Part shown: piece after piece, positions 1 to 9,770 of the stretch
Position numbering within the stretch: position 1 is the first letter of the stretch
Layout: each line of letters opens with the position of its first letter
NCBI GenBank assembly: GCA_023334545.1
Contig: JAADVB010000197.1
Location: 1 to 36,453, forward strand
DNA from: Salisapilia sapeloensis
Taxonomy: Eukaryota; Oomycota; Peronosporomycetes; Peronosporales; Salisapiliaceae
Length of the DNA: 36,453 bases
Reading direction: 5' to 3'
Notes under the pieces: model-generated
Databases searched by the model: none
What the model was told of the DNA's origin: nothing
The model's input: the letters and a program-made list of their open reading frames with translations, nothing else
Position numbers and translations under genes: made by a program

Positions 1-171
1 GGTATCGTCAAAGCGTTTGGTGCATATCCTATTAGACTTCCAGTTGTGGCAGTGGCCTGGCATCGAGAAGGGTTACAAGTACCATTTGGAGGACGGCGTG
101 ATCATGACGACAGTGGGCATGCGTCCAAAGGTCTTTGATGTAGAGTTCTTCCTTACCCAAGAAGAGGCTGA
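1..171 (+). repeat. Left arm of near-identical inverted repeat (5' part of P4H copy 1)
   Basis: Bases 1-171 match the reverse complement of 36271-36441 with two differences (positions 101 and 142). Bases 1-100 are identical, synonymous sites included. The similarity drops sharply at 172. The arm lies within the P4H coding sequence and includes the region encoding GMRPKVFDVEFFLTQEEAD. Downstream, the paralogues are conserved mainly at protein level. A gene-conversion patch, or a recent duplication with selective divergence, would explain the pattern. Confidence 0.9.
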
Positions 172-1507
172 TGAGATCATTGCTCGAGGATCTGCAGACC
201 TCGTCCGCTCTGGCCAGGATGTGACAGGTGATACGTATTCAGACTCGCGTACGAGCTACACAGCTTTTCTTCACCACAGCGATTTTGTGCACGACTTCCA
301 AGCAAGATCAGCTTGGGTTGCACGGCTCCCATCTGCCTCTCACACAGAAGGTCTCCAACTCGTGCGTTATGAAGTTGGGCAACTTTATCGGAAGCATTTG
401 GATACCTTTCACTCACGTGACTTCCTACCAAAAGGATCCAATCAATACTCCATGAATGATTACATCGTCTGGACGATGCACGCCCAAGATACCTTGGCGA
501 AGCTAGACGAAAGCTCTATTCCTGAGAGGTTTCGGAAAGGACGTGAGCTTTACCCTGACGGGGACGCTCATTCTAGGTTTCCAAACGCACTTCTTCATCA
601 TTTCCTGAATGATGCAAACAGGACGAACACCTTGTTGGCTAGTAATGACAACGGATGGGCTATGAAGCTTCGACAACGACTGGAAACAAACGAGTCTAAA
701 CTCATGAATTACGTGACGGACTCTCGACCACACTACTTGCCTTTGATTGTACGTGCGTGGGAAGACAGACTTGGCCTACCAGAACTACATTATACATTTC
801 CAAAGCACCGACCGAATGGTGTGTCGCAGTTCTTCCACTGGATCCAGTGGGCTAAAGACAAGGTGGCGGACCTTGCCGACCAAGCACCAGAGGTAGCTCG
901 CCCTGGCGCTCACCTATATCCCAGCTTTACAGTGCTCTTCCAGCGCAAGATGATGATTCAGATGCTTACTACCTATTCGAAAAGCCTATTTTTGGAATTT
1001 GTAAATGAAAGAGCGTATGTGCTAATGCTTATGCATACGTTCCGACCTGACGGAGATAAACTAACGATGCTCCGTGTGCTTCAAAAGTACCCTGACTTGG
1101 CTGAACTAGCGATAAAGGCATGGGAAGGTGAAGTTGCTCACGATAAACTCCGATATAATGTTCCAAAGTATGTGAAGCATTATCATCCACAAAGGTACGC
1201 TACGTTGTTCCTGTACTTAAACAATCAGACGAAGAGCGGAGGCGAGACGGTGTTTCCTCATTCGCTCGATCGGTTCTCAAACACAACCGTGGAGCGCGAC
1301 GGGATGTCAGAGTGCTCTTCTGGATTGGCTGTTCCTCCCAGAGGGTTGCATGCATCTTTATTTTATCATCAGACGCCTGAAGGTGACGTGGATCGGATGA
1401 GTTTACACGGCGGGTGTCCGCCAGAGGAAGGCATTAAATGGGGTGCCAACGCTTTCATGTGGGACGCTGAGTGGGAAGAGGCGGTGGACTTGTGGACAAA
1501 CCAGTAG
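1..1507 (+). CDS. Prolyl 4-hydroxylase-like 2-oxoglutarate/Fe(II) oxygenase, copy 1 (5' partial)
   Basis: Likely hydroxylates prolines in secreted or ER proteins using 2-oxoglutarate, O2 and Fe(II); the exact substrate is unknown. The reading frame is open to the left edge (the codons for SSKR precede LVHILLDF), and the first start-like codon is TTG at 17, so the true N-terminus lies outside. Residues below are counted from that TTG. The iron-binding HxD is H127-D129 in YRKHLDTFHS. The second half of the jelly roll starts near 388 (RYATLFLYLNN, then GGETVFP). The distal iron His is H464 in MSLHGGCP and the 2-oxoglutarate Lys is K474 in GIKWGAN. Classical P4Hs separate D and the distal H by about 70-80 residues; here the gap is 335, because about 255 helical-looking residues (about 134-388) are inserted. 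The stop is TAG at 1505-1507. A paralogue in inverted orientation closes the other end of the window. The family call is firm; the substrate is not known. Confidence 0.88.
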   Translation, partial: VSSKRLVHILLDFQLWQWPGIEKGYKYHLEDGVIMTTVGMRPKVFDVEFFLTQEEADEIIARGSADLVRSGQDVTGDTYSDSRTSYTAFLHHSDFVHDFQARSAWVARLPSASHTEGLQLVRYEVGQLYRKHLDTFHSRDFLPKGSNQYSMNDYIVWTMHAQDTLAKLDESSIPERFRKGRELYPDGDAHSRFPNALLHHFLNDANRTNTLLASNDNGWAMKLRQRLETNESKLMNYVTDSRPHYLPLIVRAWEDRLGLPELHYTFPKHRPNGVSQFFHWIQWAKDKVADLADQAPEVARPGAHLYPSFTVLFQRKMMIQMLTTYSKSLFLEFVNERAYVLMLMHTFRPDGDKLTMLRVLQKYPDLAELAIKAWEGEVAHDKLRYNVPKYVKHYHPQRYATLFLYLNNQTKSGGETVFPHSLDRFSNTTVERDGMSECSSGLAVPPRGLHASLFYHQTPEGDVDRMSLHGGCPPEEGIKWGANAFMWDAEWEEAVDLWTNQ

Positions 1508-2493
1508 TTTAATGGACGAATTGCATGGTTATCACGCATGTATGATCACTACTTTCAATCAGCTAAGAGTTTCGCTTATAGCATTTACAACTTTACCTCA
1601 AGATACAAGTGCTGTGAAAAGTACACAAAAGCGCAATTAGAAAGAGCTTAAAGATAAATTCAAGTTTGACATGAGGTAGCTATTAAGTACAATCACTGCG
1701 CAAAGTACTTGCTACCAATTTTAATCGTCTATACATTGGACGGATAAATTGAATCCTCTTCTGATCCAACGGGAATAGCTAGGTGACAATTGATGCCTGA
1801 TTAGCCATATAAAGCTTGTACCAATGATGATTCAAGTGCAAGAGCTATATTGGAACTGAGTAGTTTATACCTTCGTATGTGGGTCCGAAATTATAGAAAC
1901 TGTCGTCACTGAAGTCATTTCTTTCTCCAACATCCCTCGGATGCTATATGTTCTTATAGAGAAGGTTTTGTTGCGGGAGAACATTGATATAATGTTCTCG
2001 ATAAGGGTGTGCTACCTGAATATCCGCTAACATGAGTACCAGATCTACGAAGCAAGAATGTTTTTTTATCTCTACATCAATTTATTAAGTAGAATTGAGC
2101 TTTCAATTATCAGCGGCATCGTACTAATATTATTTACGCTTACGTAGATGTAATGGCAACGAGATGAATGAATCCTTATCTACTTTGATTACATTATTAG
2201 CCACAAAGACTCAAACCAACATGCACCCTAGTTATACCAGTAGTAGATGCAAATAAGTGAACCACAATTGGTGTAGGGTGTTTCGATTCTCTAAGTATGT
2301 AGATAGAAAATTCCATAATTGTTCCACACCTGAGCGAATGCAAGGGAGCCTAGTGTAGATTGGCTGGTCAAGAAGAAAAGGAAAAAATTGAGCCCGATTA
2401 TCAACTTGGATCGTGTTATAAATACCAGGTAGTGATCATCGGTCAAACTTGGCACATGCACGGTAGTATGAAAGATAACCGCGTAGGACTCGA
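1508..2493. other. Intergenic, no gene recognised
   Basis: 986 AT-rich bases between the P4H stop and the secreted-protein gene. All six frames are heavily interrupted, and no tRNA B-box, long repeat or transposase-like frame was seen. It should hold the 3' UTR of P4H copy 1 and the promoter of the next gene. A TATAAATA string sits at 2417-2424, about 100 bases upstream of the better initiator candidate, so its role is doubtful. Confidence 0.6.
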
Positions 2494-2514
2494 GTGCATT
2501 TATTCTTCACAAGC

Positions 2515-2529
2515 GTCATTTCGTTTTTC
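2515..2529 (+). promoter_or_regulatory. Candidate oomycete-type initiator
   Basis: The string GTCATTTCGTTTTTC resembles the oomycete Inr (TCATTYY) followed by a T-rich flanking element. It lies 34-48 bases upstream of ATG 2563. It supports 2563 as the first usable ATG, because the GTG-initiated extension at 2494 would start upstream of transcription. Confidence 0.4.
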
Positions 2530-2562
2530 GCCTTGTCCGGAAGACTTCCATTGAATCTCCAG

Positions 2563-3072
2563 ATGTCCGGTAACTTCGCTACAGCTATCGCATTTGCGGT
2601 ATTTCTACTTTCTTCGTGGCAAGCGCTCGCACTTGAGAAATACTACCGAATGCCATGCGAGTACTATGGCTGGGATGCTACAACTGCCGATGCAGCGCTC
2701 GATCAATTCGTGAAAACGATGAACTACATTCGGAATAACGCCGGCAACCCTAAAATGGTTTTCAATGATACGCTGTATGAAGCCGCTGAAATGCATGTTA
2801 AAGGAATGAGCGAGATGAATTTTACGGGAGAAATTTTCCCGAATGATACCGATAGCCAAGGTCGCAACAGCAGTCAAAGACTTGACGCGATTGGCTTGAG
2901 TTATTTCGCTTGCACTGAATCGTACGGCATCACTCCTCCTGAGAAGCTCGGCTATTACATGTGGAGCTATAACTATACCTTCCTGTATCTGAACAACAGC
3001 TACGCAACGGACTACGCTATTGCCCAGAAAGATAATTACTATGCTATGTACATTTGCGATCTCGGTGATTAA
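2563..3072 (+). CDS. Small secreted CAP/SCP-like glycoprotein
   Basis: 169 residues. ATG 2563 begins a clear signal peptide (MSGNFATAIAFAVFLLSSWQ, cleavage probably after the following ALA), so the product should be secreted. The mature part has a layout like the CAP/PR-1 superfamily: a helix with MNYIRNNAG, then MVFNDTLYEAAEMHVKGMSE, an R-x-(6)-G segment (RLDAIGLSYF), then TESYG where CAP proteins have GEN, a Trp-containing helix (YYMWSYNY) and a final strand NYYAMYICD. The first CAP His (usually GH) is not evident. Six N-glycosylation sequons (NDT, NFT, NDT, NSS, NYT, NNS) crowd into about 120 residues. The frame could be extended 23 residues upstream only through a GTG. A single exon with stop TAA. 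It could be an apoplastic or haustorial secreted protein. The CAP assignment is by pattern and is moderate; secretion is more certain. Confidence 0.6.
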   Translation: MSGNFATAIAFAVFLLSSWQALALEKYYRMPCEYYGWDATTADAALDQFVKTMNYIRNNAGNPKMVFNDTLYEAAEMHVKGMSEMNFTGEIFPNDTDSQGRNSSQRLDAIGLSYFACTESYGITPPEKLGYYMWSYNYTFLYLNNSYATDYAIAQKDNYYAMYICDLGD

Positions 3073-3591
3073 GTCTAAAACCTTAAGCTGCAAGACATTC
3101 TGTCTAGCAACCAGAAGTGATAAGACCAATACCACGCTTCTTCGATATTAGTGCCCCCCAAAGATGATTTTATTTAAGTGTGTTTTCCTAAGATGTCGAA
3201 TGGACAAAAAGCAATCGGATCATTTGTTTCTTTGTGAAAATGAACGTCTATAGCTTCTACTTTATCTACCTTCGGAAGGAAGATTTTGAGAGCTCCCATT
3301 AGACTTATACAAAATTATAGTAGTGACCCTCGTGTCATCCTTTAATACTTGACCTGGCGCTGCATACAATTGTAGCTCAATGACCAATAGTCCGTTTACC
3401 ACTAGGGCATTAAAGAAATAAAGTCACCTGTCCTTCACATGCTTCCAACAACATGCGTCGGACTTTTAAAAGAAGTCGGATCATCAACAAGTAAAATCTA
3501 CACAAGTATATGTGCAAACGATAAGGAGAGTAGTGTAGCATGCACTTCCATTATCAAAACGGTGATATGTTAAAACTTATCGTCGAAAGCA
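3073..3591. other. Intergenic between convergent genes
   Basis: 519 bases between the secreted-protein stop and the kinesin stop. They should hold both 3' UTRs. An AAATAAAG string occurs near 3416. No gene, RNA or repeat was recognised. Confidence 0.6.
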
Positions 3592-6500
3592 TCACATTTC
3601 AAACATGAGCTCCGCTGCGAGATTCCGCTGAGTTGAATTCCGACTTCGTTCTAACTCTCGTTCCAAGCGTCCGACTACGGCTTCCGACCGATGAAGCTTG
3701 GACGACAGCGTCGCTCGTTCCATTGCGAGCTGCTGAAGTCGATTATCTCTCTATATTCACGACTAGAATTAGTACACATCTCATCTCCAAGCTACACATT
3801 AAAAAGACCTTGATGGCAGCATCTGCAAAGTCCGTGTCCGTGACAGATCGACGCTTGACTACATCACGAGCTTCATCCCTCATATGGCGCACAAAGCTAC
3901 CGCCTTCTACTTGCCTCGATAGCATATGTACATTCGACAGCAACGACTGAACGGTGGCTCTCGCACCTTGACGCTTCACCCTCTGTCTATCCAATACGCG
4001 CAGCAAGCTCTGCTCGTCACACAGCGCATTCTCCAGCGCCTCTCTCATATTTTCCTCCTTTTCTTCCTCTACATCTTCCCCCATCTCTCTCTCTTCACAC
4101 CGTTTCAATCGCTGTTTCGCTTCATCCAGCGCATTCTCAACATACTGCCGTTCGTCCGGTTGACAAAAGTCACTCTGCAGCACTTCACGCAGTCGATTCA
4201 CTTGATCCCTCGCTGCTTCCTTCTCTTGCACAAGCGTATACTGATCTTCCAGTGTCAATTCATGTAGAATCTTCTTCTTTTCCTCTCGAAGTCCTTGCTT
4301 CTCCTGTCTGTACCACGCCAGTAGTTCATCCTCACTTCCTCCGCCATTCAATTTGGCTTCTAGCTTGGCATTTCGGTCCAAAAGAGCCAAGAGCTGCGAT
4401 TCCAAGTCCTCTTGAATACTCGTCCCGCTTGACGTCGACTTCTTCAGCTGCCGCTGCAAGTGCGTCGCCTTCGTCTTCATCTCTACCTTCTTCCGCTCAG
4501 CTTCACTCGCACGATGTTCTAGTACCTGTATCTTGTCTTCACTCTCCTTTTTCATCTTCTCTAGTGCTTTTTGTAATTCCTTATTTCGTTTCATCAAGTC
4601 ATTTCGTTCCATCGTCAAAGCATCCACTTGTTCCTGCCGCAAGGCAAAACACTCTCGGCAGGTACGTATGCCAGCGTTAAATCTATTCAATCCGTCTTCC
4701 TCCAACAGCTCCTTCATCTGCTGCACTTGGAAATCAGCGAATTTCGCAGATGACAAGGCTGTCTCCTGCTCCTCTTTACTCGACTGCACTTGCTTCTCCA
4801 AGTGCCCCACCGTCTCCTGATACCTGTCCATCTTCTTCTGCAACTTGGTGCCGATGCGACTTATACGACGTCTTTCTCTCCGAAGCTCCTTGCTTTCTTC
4901 ATCCTGTGCTAGTGCATCGTCATCGTCCGATACGTCTTCTTCATCAGACGTGACCTCCGGACTCGACAGCATCGGCACCTTATCCTCCGCTTTATCCATG
5001 AGCTCTTCCACCACGACACGATAAGTGTTCAAGAGCTCCGCAAAGTCCTCACTCGGCTCTCCTCGTATCTCTTCCAGCGTCGGAGCATCGGACAAGACGC
5101 CATCCTGTCCAGTACTGACGCTCGATCGATCTTCCATACTCTTCCTCGACGCCATCGCTTTATTCTCTAACAGATCACACAATTCCTGTCGCACGAGCTC
5201 ATTCTCAGCTTCCAGTTCCTTGGTCTTTACCACCTGCGTCTCCCGTTTCTTCTTCTCCGCCTCCAACTTGGATTTTAACTCGCCATTCATCTGCGTCAAT
5301 GCATTTAACGTTGCAGACGAGACCGTATGATCACTGTCTTTACGAGTGTAGTGGAGACGAGGTGCTGGTAAGTGAGACTGCTTCGGAGTGTACGTAGACG
5401 ACGTATCGGACTCGGCGTCACTCGTATCCACAGACGCTCGCTGGCCAGACGCAAAGGACAGAGCCCGATGCTCCTCGAAGCGACAGATCATACGGTACAA
5501 GAGCATCTCCAGTCGTCCAGAGCGTTCCCCTCCCTCTTGATTATCAGCTCCACTTGCCTTGAGCAAGTTCTGCATGACATCCAACGCCGGTTCCCATCTA
5601 TTTAAACTACTCTTACTTTCTTGCGGTACAAACGATGGAGGAACTTCTTGATTGTCACTAGATGATAGCTCCGCGACACGCTGCCGCAGTCGCGCTACTT
5701 CCTGCTTGAGCATCGGCACGAGTCCTTCCGCATCTTCATTCTGGACAGCTCGATTCTGGATGAACTTGGCACGTTGCGCAAACTTTAGTGTCGACAGCGT
5801 TTCACTAAAGTACTTGTCTTCCACCGATACGGTCGCAATGAGTGTCGTGACGGCATTCCCACCTAACGAGTCACGAAGTAAGAACGTCAGTTTCGAGTCT
5901 CGATAGTGCACATGTCGTTTCTGGCCGTTCGATACGTCTACGAGCGACATGATGACATTGCCCAACGCTGACAAGGACTTGTTGATCTGCGCTGCTTCCT
6001 TTAGGTGTTCACCCGCGACCTTTGTCTGCCGCTGTTTCTCGGACCCAGCAAGGTCCACGAGGTGGAGCATCGACCTCCTTGTCACTGTCAGGCCTGATCG
6101 ACCCTTTTGGACTTGCGAAAGGTACAAGGTGAAGACTGCATGCGACCTAGAACTCTCTCGATTCATGTCCGTAGACGCCATGTGTCGGTTCCCGGCCCCC
6201 TTTTGCAAGAGTTGCATAGCTTCGTCTTCTGAGGTGATCTGTTCTTTACTTAGTTCTTGCACGTACACGCCATTCTCTGCATCCTCTCGAAGCGTCTTTG
6301 GCTTTTGAGTCGCTGCATCTTCCAACAAATCAAAAACTTTTTCATTATAGATTTCCAAGTACGAACAAGAGAGTTTGTACTCGGACGGAGCATCGTCTTC
6401 CGGGCTAGATGTATCGTCTAGGCGACGAAAGAGATGATCGAGCACACGTGGGATCATGCCTCGAAGAGGAGATACGCGAAGAGCATGCGTGTCATCCATC

Positions 6501-7209
6501 CCGGTACCTCCAAGCATCGTAAACGTTTTGCCACTTCCAGTCTGTCCGTAGGCAAAGATACAGCCATTATACCCTTTGACAGCATTCTCTACTGCACGTA
6601 GACCGGCGTCTTGGAAAATGTCTTCTTGAGAGCTGTCGAAAGGAAACACACGATCAAAGCCAAAACGCTTCTCCTGAAGCGTCAGGGGTGCGAGTGTCAC
6701 GCCTTTGCCATCCGGTGCGATCTCCAACCAATTCGTATTCACGTCTTTTGCTGCGCTAGAGCGACGACGAGGTCGTTCGTCCTGATTCGACCTCTTGCTG
6801 ATCGGACGAAGACGAAGCAATACACGAATGTTATCTGCTCGACTACCATCATCTAATACGTTGACACTAGGATCTAGCGGCAGTTCCGTCTGGTCGGTCT
6901 GGAGCGACATGCGTGCTGTCGAAGTGGAGGAAGAGGAGGCAAGAGAAGAGCAGGAGGAGACAGACGGGAGAATGGATGCACCGGAAGAGGCTCGAGTGAT
7001 CCGTGTAGTGGGTCGAGGAGGGGACTGTCGTGGCGTCGGAAGCGACGAACGAGCATTGTTCTCGCCCATGGACGACCGTCGAGCAGTCAATGGAGGAATC
7101 CTATACCGAAGCAATAGCAGACGAATAAGAGACTATCAAGATGATATACCATCTTCTCAATGGTTTTCTAGTATGTGACGTACTTGGACGAAAGCGTTGG
7201 GATGGGCAT
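3592..7209 (-). CDS. Kinesin-12 (KIF15/PAKRP1-type) plus-end motor
   Basis: ATP-driven microtubule motor of the spindle or division apparatus; 1,152 residues by my model, exons 7209-7184, 7100-3809, 3732-3592. Exon 1 is only 26 nt: ATG 7209, then AA|GTACGT, joining in phase 2 to ...GGTATAG|G. The older-looking start at MGENN (7069) lies within exon 2. Motor domain about 99-460: P-loop GQTGSGKT 194-201, switch I NRESSRSH with SSRSH 325-329, switch II DLAGSEK 358-364. RHVHYRDSKLTFLLRDSLGG and RAVQNED after the motor are kinesin-12 hallmarks. The rest is long coiled coil with acidic stretches. The unspliced frame runs into an intron (3808-3733, donor GTCTTT, TACTAAT branch-like site, CTTCAG acceptor). 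The last exon adds 46 heptad-like residues ending ELMFEM. The weak donor is the least certain part. The Ser/Thr/Pro-rich N-terminal extension (about 1-90) is unusual in length. Confidence 0.88.
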
Positions 7210-8018
7210 GATAGCAAGAGTCGGGGATGCCAATGGAACGAAAGAGTCGCTTTCTTGTGTATCTCTGTTTACCGATGATTGTCCCGAATGGAAGACAGGT
7301 GATGGTAGATGTGTATGTGGTAGTGCTTGAGACTGTCCAAGTGGATGCTGAGACTCGAGACCAACCTCCCGTCGCTCTTCCTCCAAAATGAGCTTTCAGT
7401 CCTTTGAAGCCATCTTGTCTCTATCTCGCTTTATTAGAGACGTTTGTACCGAACAAGTCAGTTTTCAGAATATCCTGTCCAACATGATCCTCTTACTTTT
7501 CATATGTTTTCTATATTTGATGTCGGTCAGTCCCACCACTGTTTAGTTATGGGTTTATACAGTGAATACTTCAAACAAGTTTAATTTATACATTTTAAGG
7601 AGCTTTATAAATTTTAGGGATTATAAAGTAATTTGTGAAGAGTCTCTTCTCACCGGAACCTTGTATAATTAGTTACCCTTTTTAAAGTGATTATGTCGAA
7701 ATCCGTTAAATGGATTAGGTTTGACAGGATTGTTTGTGTGTTCCGGAAAAGTACGTTCGACCGAAGTAACGAGTATCTCTACGATCGACCTGAACTTGCT
7801 CCATGCTACATCGATGTGTTCGCGTCCATTATCGATTCGGTCGATGATAATTGATAAAGACATAAAGCAGTACTAGATATAAAGTCAAGATTCGTGAGAT
7901 GTATCCTATGACTGCTCCAAGTCGGAAGAAAGTTTCCTGAAAATGGAAGAATGGTGTATTGAGAGAAAGAAAGAATTTCATACGTCCGAGATGGCATGTA
8001 TTCCAGGTGGCAACTTGT
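7210..8018. other. Kinesin 5' UTR/promoter and SAR1 3' flank
   Basis: 809 bases between two minus-strand genes. About 7210-7390 is the likely kinesin leader. The remainder should hold its promoter and the SAR1 3' UTR. The open stretches here lack ATG starts or have no recognisable similarity. No RNA gene was seen. Confidence 0.55.
7385..7393 (-). promoter_or_regulatory. Oomycete-type initiator of the kinesin gene
   Basis: On the minus strand this reads GCTCATTTT, an exact match to the GCTCATTYY part of the oomycete Inr as generally described. It places the start about 180 nt upstream of ATG 7209, which is then the first ATG of the transcript. The frame upstream of the Inr is closed by a TGA, so the coding sequence cannot extend further without another exon. 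Confidence 0.5.
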
Positions 8019-8800
8019 CTACAGGAACTGCGCAATCCAGCGGAACCCATCCGCGTATCCCATTCGACGAACGACCGAGCACATAAAGAGCTCAATCGGA
8101 CGAATGTTTCCGTCCCGATTGCCATTCGTGTCCTTGCCAAACGTCTCGTACAGACCAAGTGCAGCACGAAGCTCTTCTTCCGACGCAGCGCGAGGAACAT
8201 CAATCTTGTTACCGAGCACCAGGAACGGAACGTTCGCAAGTTCGTCATACCCGAGCAACGTGTCGAGTTCACGCTTGCTTTCCGGGAAACGTTCCTTGTC
8301 CAGGGCGTCGACGACGAAGACGACGCCATCGACGGTGGCAAAGTAGTCCAGCCACAGTCGACGAGCAGCTTCGTGACCACCAAGGTCAAACGTACGCAAT
8401 CGTAGCTGTCCGATCAAAAGCTCCTCCGAGTCTAGAAAGAGTCATAGTGAGTATACGATCGATGGATCGATGGATCGCATCGGTCTTCCCGAGGAAGAAT
8501 GGATGGGATTACGTCAACAAGATCCAAGTAGGTGGAAGATGTACGTACTCGGGTGGAGCGTAGGCTCGTGGACTGCGACGCGGTCATCCTTGAGCATGTG
8601 TAGAAGAGTCGTTTTGCCAGCATTGTCCAATCCCAGGAAGAGCAATTTAGCGTCCTTGTGGTACAATCCTGTGGTGAAGAGCAGACGACAAGGTTAGTGT
8701 GATTTGTTCAGGTGTGGTAATCCAGCGTGTATGCAGAGGGTGCTGGATTAAACGTACCGAGGTAGCCAAGGACGCTGTAGAACCAGTCGAGCACGAACAT
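8019..8800 (-). CDS. SAR1: Small COPII GTPase Sar1
   Basis: Initiates COPII vesicle budding from the ER: GTP-bound Sar1 inserts its N-terminal amphipathic helix and recruits Sec23/24. Three exons, 8800-8758, 8668-8549 and 8431-8019 (introns of 89 and 117 nt), give 191 residues, the normal Sar1 length. Exon 1 encodes the amphipathic helix [16 protein letters not shown]-loop GLDNAGKT is 27-34; switch I contains PTLHPNSEEL (Thr51, where many Sar1 proteins have HPTSEEL); switch II is FDLGGHE with catalytic His74; the guanine motif NKID is 129-132; the C-terminus is [14 protein letters not shown]. Sar1 lacks the Arf N-myristoyl Gly, as here. Both splice joins keep the frame and restore the canonical fold. 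It is transcribed away from VPS22. Confidence 0.96.
8457..8480. repeat. Short tandem GATCGATG repeat in SAR1 intron 2
   Basis: Two perfect units GATCGATG (8457-8464, 8465-8472) and a degenerate third unit GATCGCAT. It lies inside the 117-nt intron, which is longer than most introns in the window, so repeat growth may account for part of the extra length. Confidence 0.7.
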
Positions 8801-9770
8801 GATAAAGAAAGTAGATCGACTTCTCCCTTCTTGTCTCTTTTCAGCGGTGCCTGCCCCCTAAACGAAATCACTTGCCATTTGTATGGCAGACCACCCAACT
8901 TTCTGTCGTTTCAGACGATTTGATTGGTCTTGAAATAGAACCTGATTTTTGGGAAGCTGCTTCGTTGTCTTTGTGTCCAGAATATTTTATGCAGATCTTT
9001 CGCATGCAGCGGTAGTACTGCTATCCTCTTGTCTGCTCTTCCGACGTGTTTGTAAGGAGTAGTCCCTGGTTTGGCGTATAAGAATGTGACTTTTCGAATT
9101 GACGTTCGCCGTGTGATCTTTGCTCAGTGGACATGACAGTCGAATACATCTAACTAGTCAGGTTTCCACATCGTCATGTACTTGAGATTGGAGGATTGTA
9201 AAGATTGTGCCTAGTGCATGTGACAGCGCAGACTCGCTTCATCAAACTAGAAGCCTTCTTCATATCCTACGAAAAGCTAGCACACTGACCGAGGGCCATC
9301 TATCACTGGAAATCTGCATTAGACGCACGGCCGAACACAATATGATATGCAATATCTGCATGTTAAACCAAGTAGGTACACAAATCCACGGAAATATAGT
9401 ACTCTTCTTGAAGGCTACAACATCATTTACCTAGGCATTTGCAGTAAGACCACCAATATTGTGCAGTTCCAGCGCCAAATAGTAAAGTTTCCATGTCTTT
9501 ATATCGAAACCTTGCATGCAGCCATTCATGATACGATGGTAAAGCCTTCCAAGAGATTTCCATCTACAGCATTAATGCCCTTGGTCTACAACATGAACAA
9601 ACAAATGTACCTTCAGGCAAAATATGCATCCCAAGACTGCGATCGCTACCTCGTTCCCATCATTACCATGCACTGTCTCAGCACGCTGAATCCTAGCTCC
9701 ACGACTGTATACAAATCGCAAGTCAAATACCGCCGACAACAAGGCAGGACACGAAATAGCACCAGGCAGT
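8801..9770. other. Divergent intergenic region SAR1 / VPS22
   Basis: 970 bases between divergent genes, so it should carry both promoters. An ATTGG (CCAAT box for the minus strand) is at 8923-8927, about 125 bases before the SAR1 ATG. CATCATTACCATG around 9659-9670 is an initiator-like string about 100 bases before the VPS22 ATG. A 158-codon plus-strand frame (9347-9823) runs out of frame into VPS22 and has no recognisable domain. A minus-strand frame (9790-9572) overlaps the VPS22 start. I annotate neither. Confidence 0.5.

Noticed and set aside
17-19. TTG as the start codon of P4H copy 1 (and 36425-36423 for copy 2)
   Set aside because: The frame is open upstream to the window edge in both copies with the same amino acids, so these are internal Leu codons and the genes are 5' truncated.
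1508-2493. Transposon or tRNA in the longer intergenic regions
   Set aside because: No transposase, reverse transcriptase or RNase H motif, terminal repeats, or tRNA B-box (GGTTCRANNCC) could be found by eye.
2605-3135. 176-codon minus-strand frame opposite the secreted protein
   Set aside because: The plus strand has a signal peptide, sequons and CAP-like motifs; the antisense frame shows no recognisable domain and mirrors the codon structure.
7669-7997. Small minus-strand frames downstream of SAR1
   Set aside because: No family similarity, and they fall in the expected 3' UTR.
7829-8389. 186-codon minus-strand frame overlapping SAR1
   Set aside because: It is an alternate frame of the SAR1 last exon running on into the 3' flank; the SAR1 frame contains all GTPase motifs.
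8431-8549. SAR1 switch I change (HPN instead of HPT) as a loss of function
   Set aside because: The Mg-coordinating Thr is the earlier one in PTLHP, which is present; the changed residue is next to it and is unlikely to be critical.
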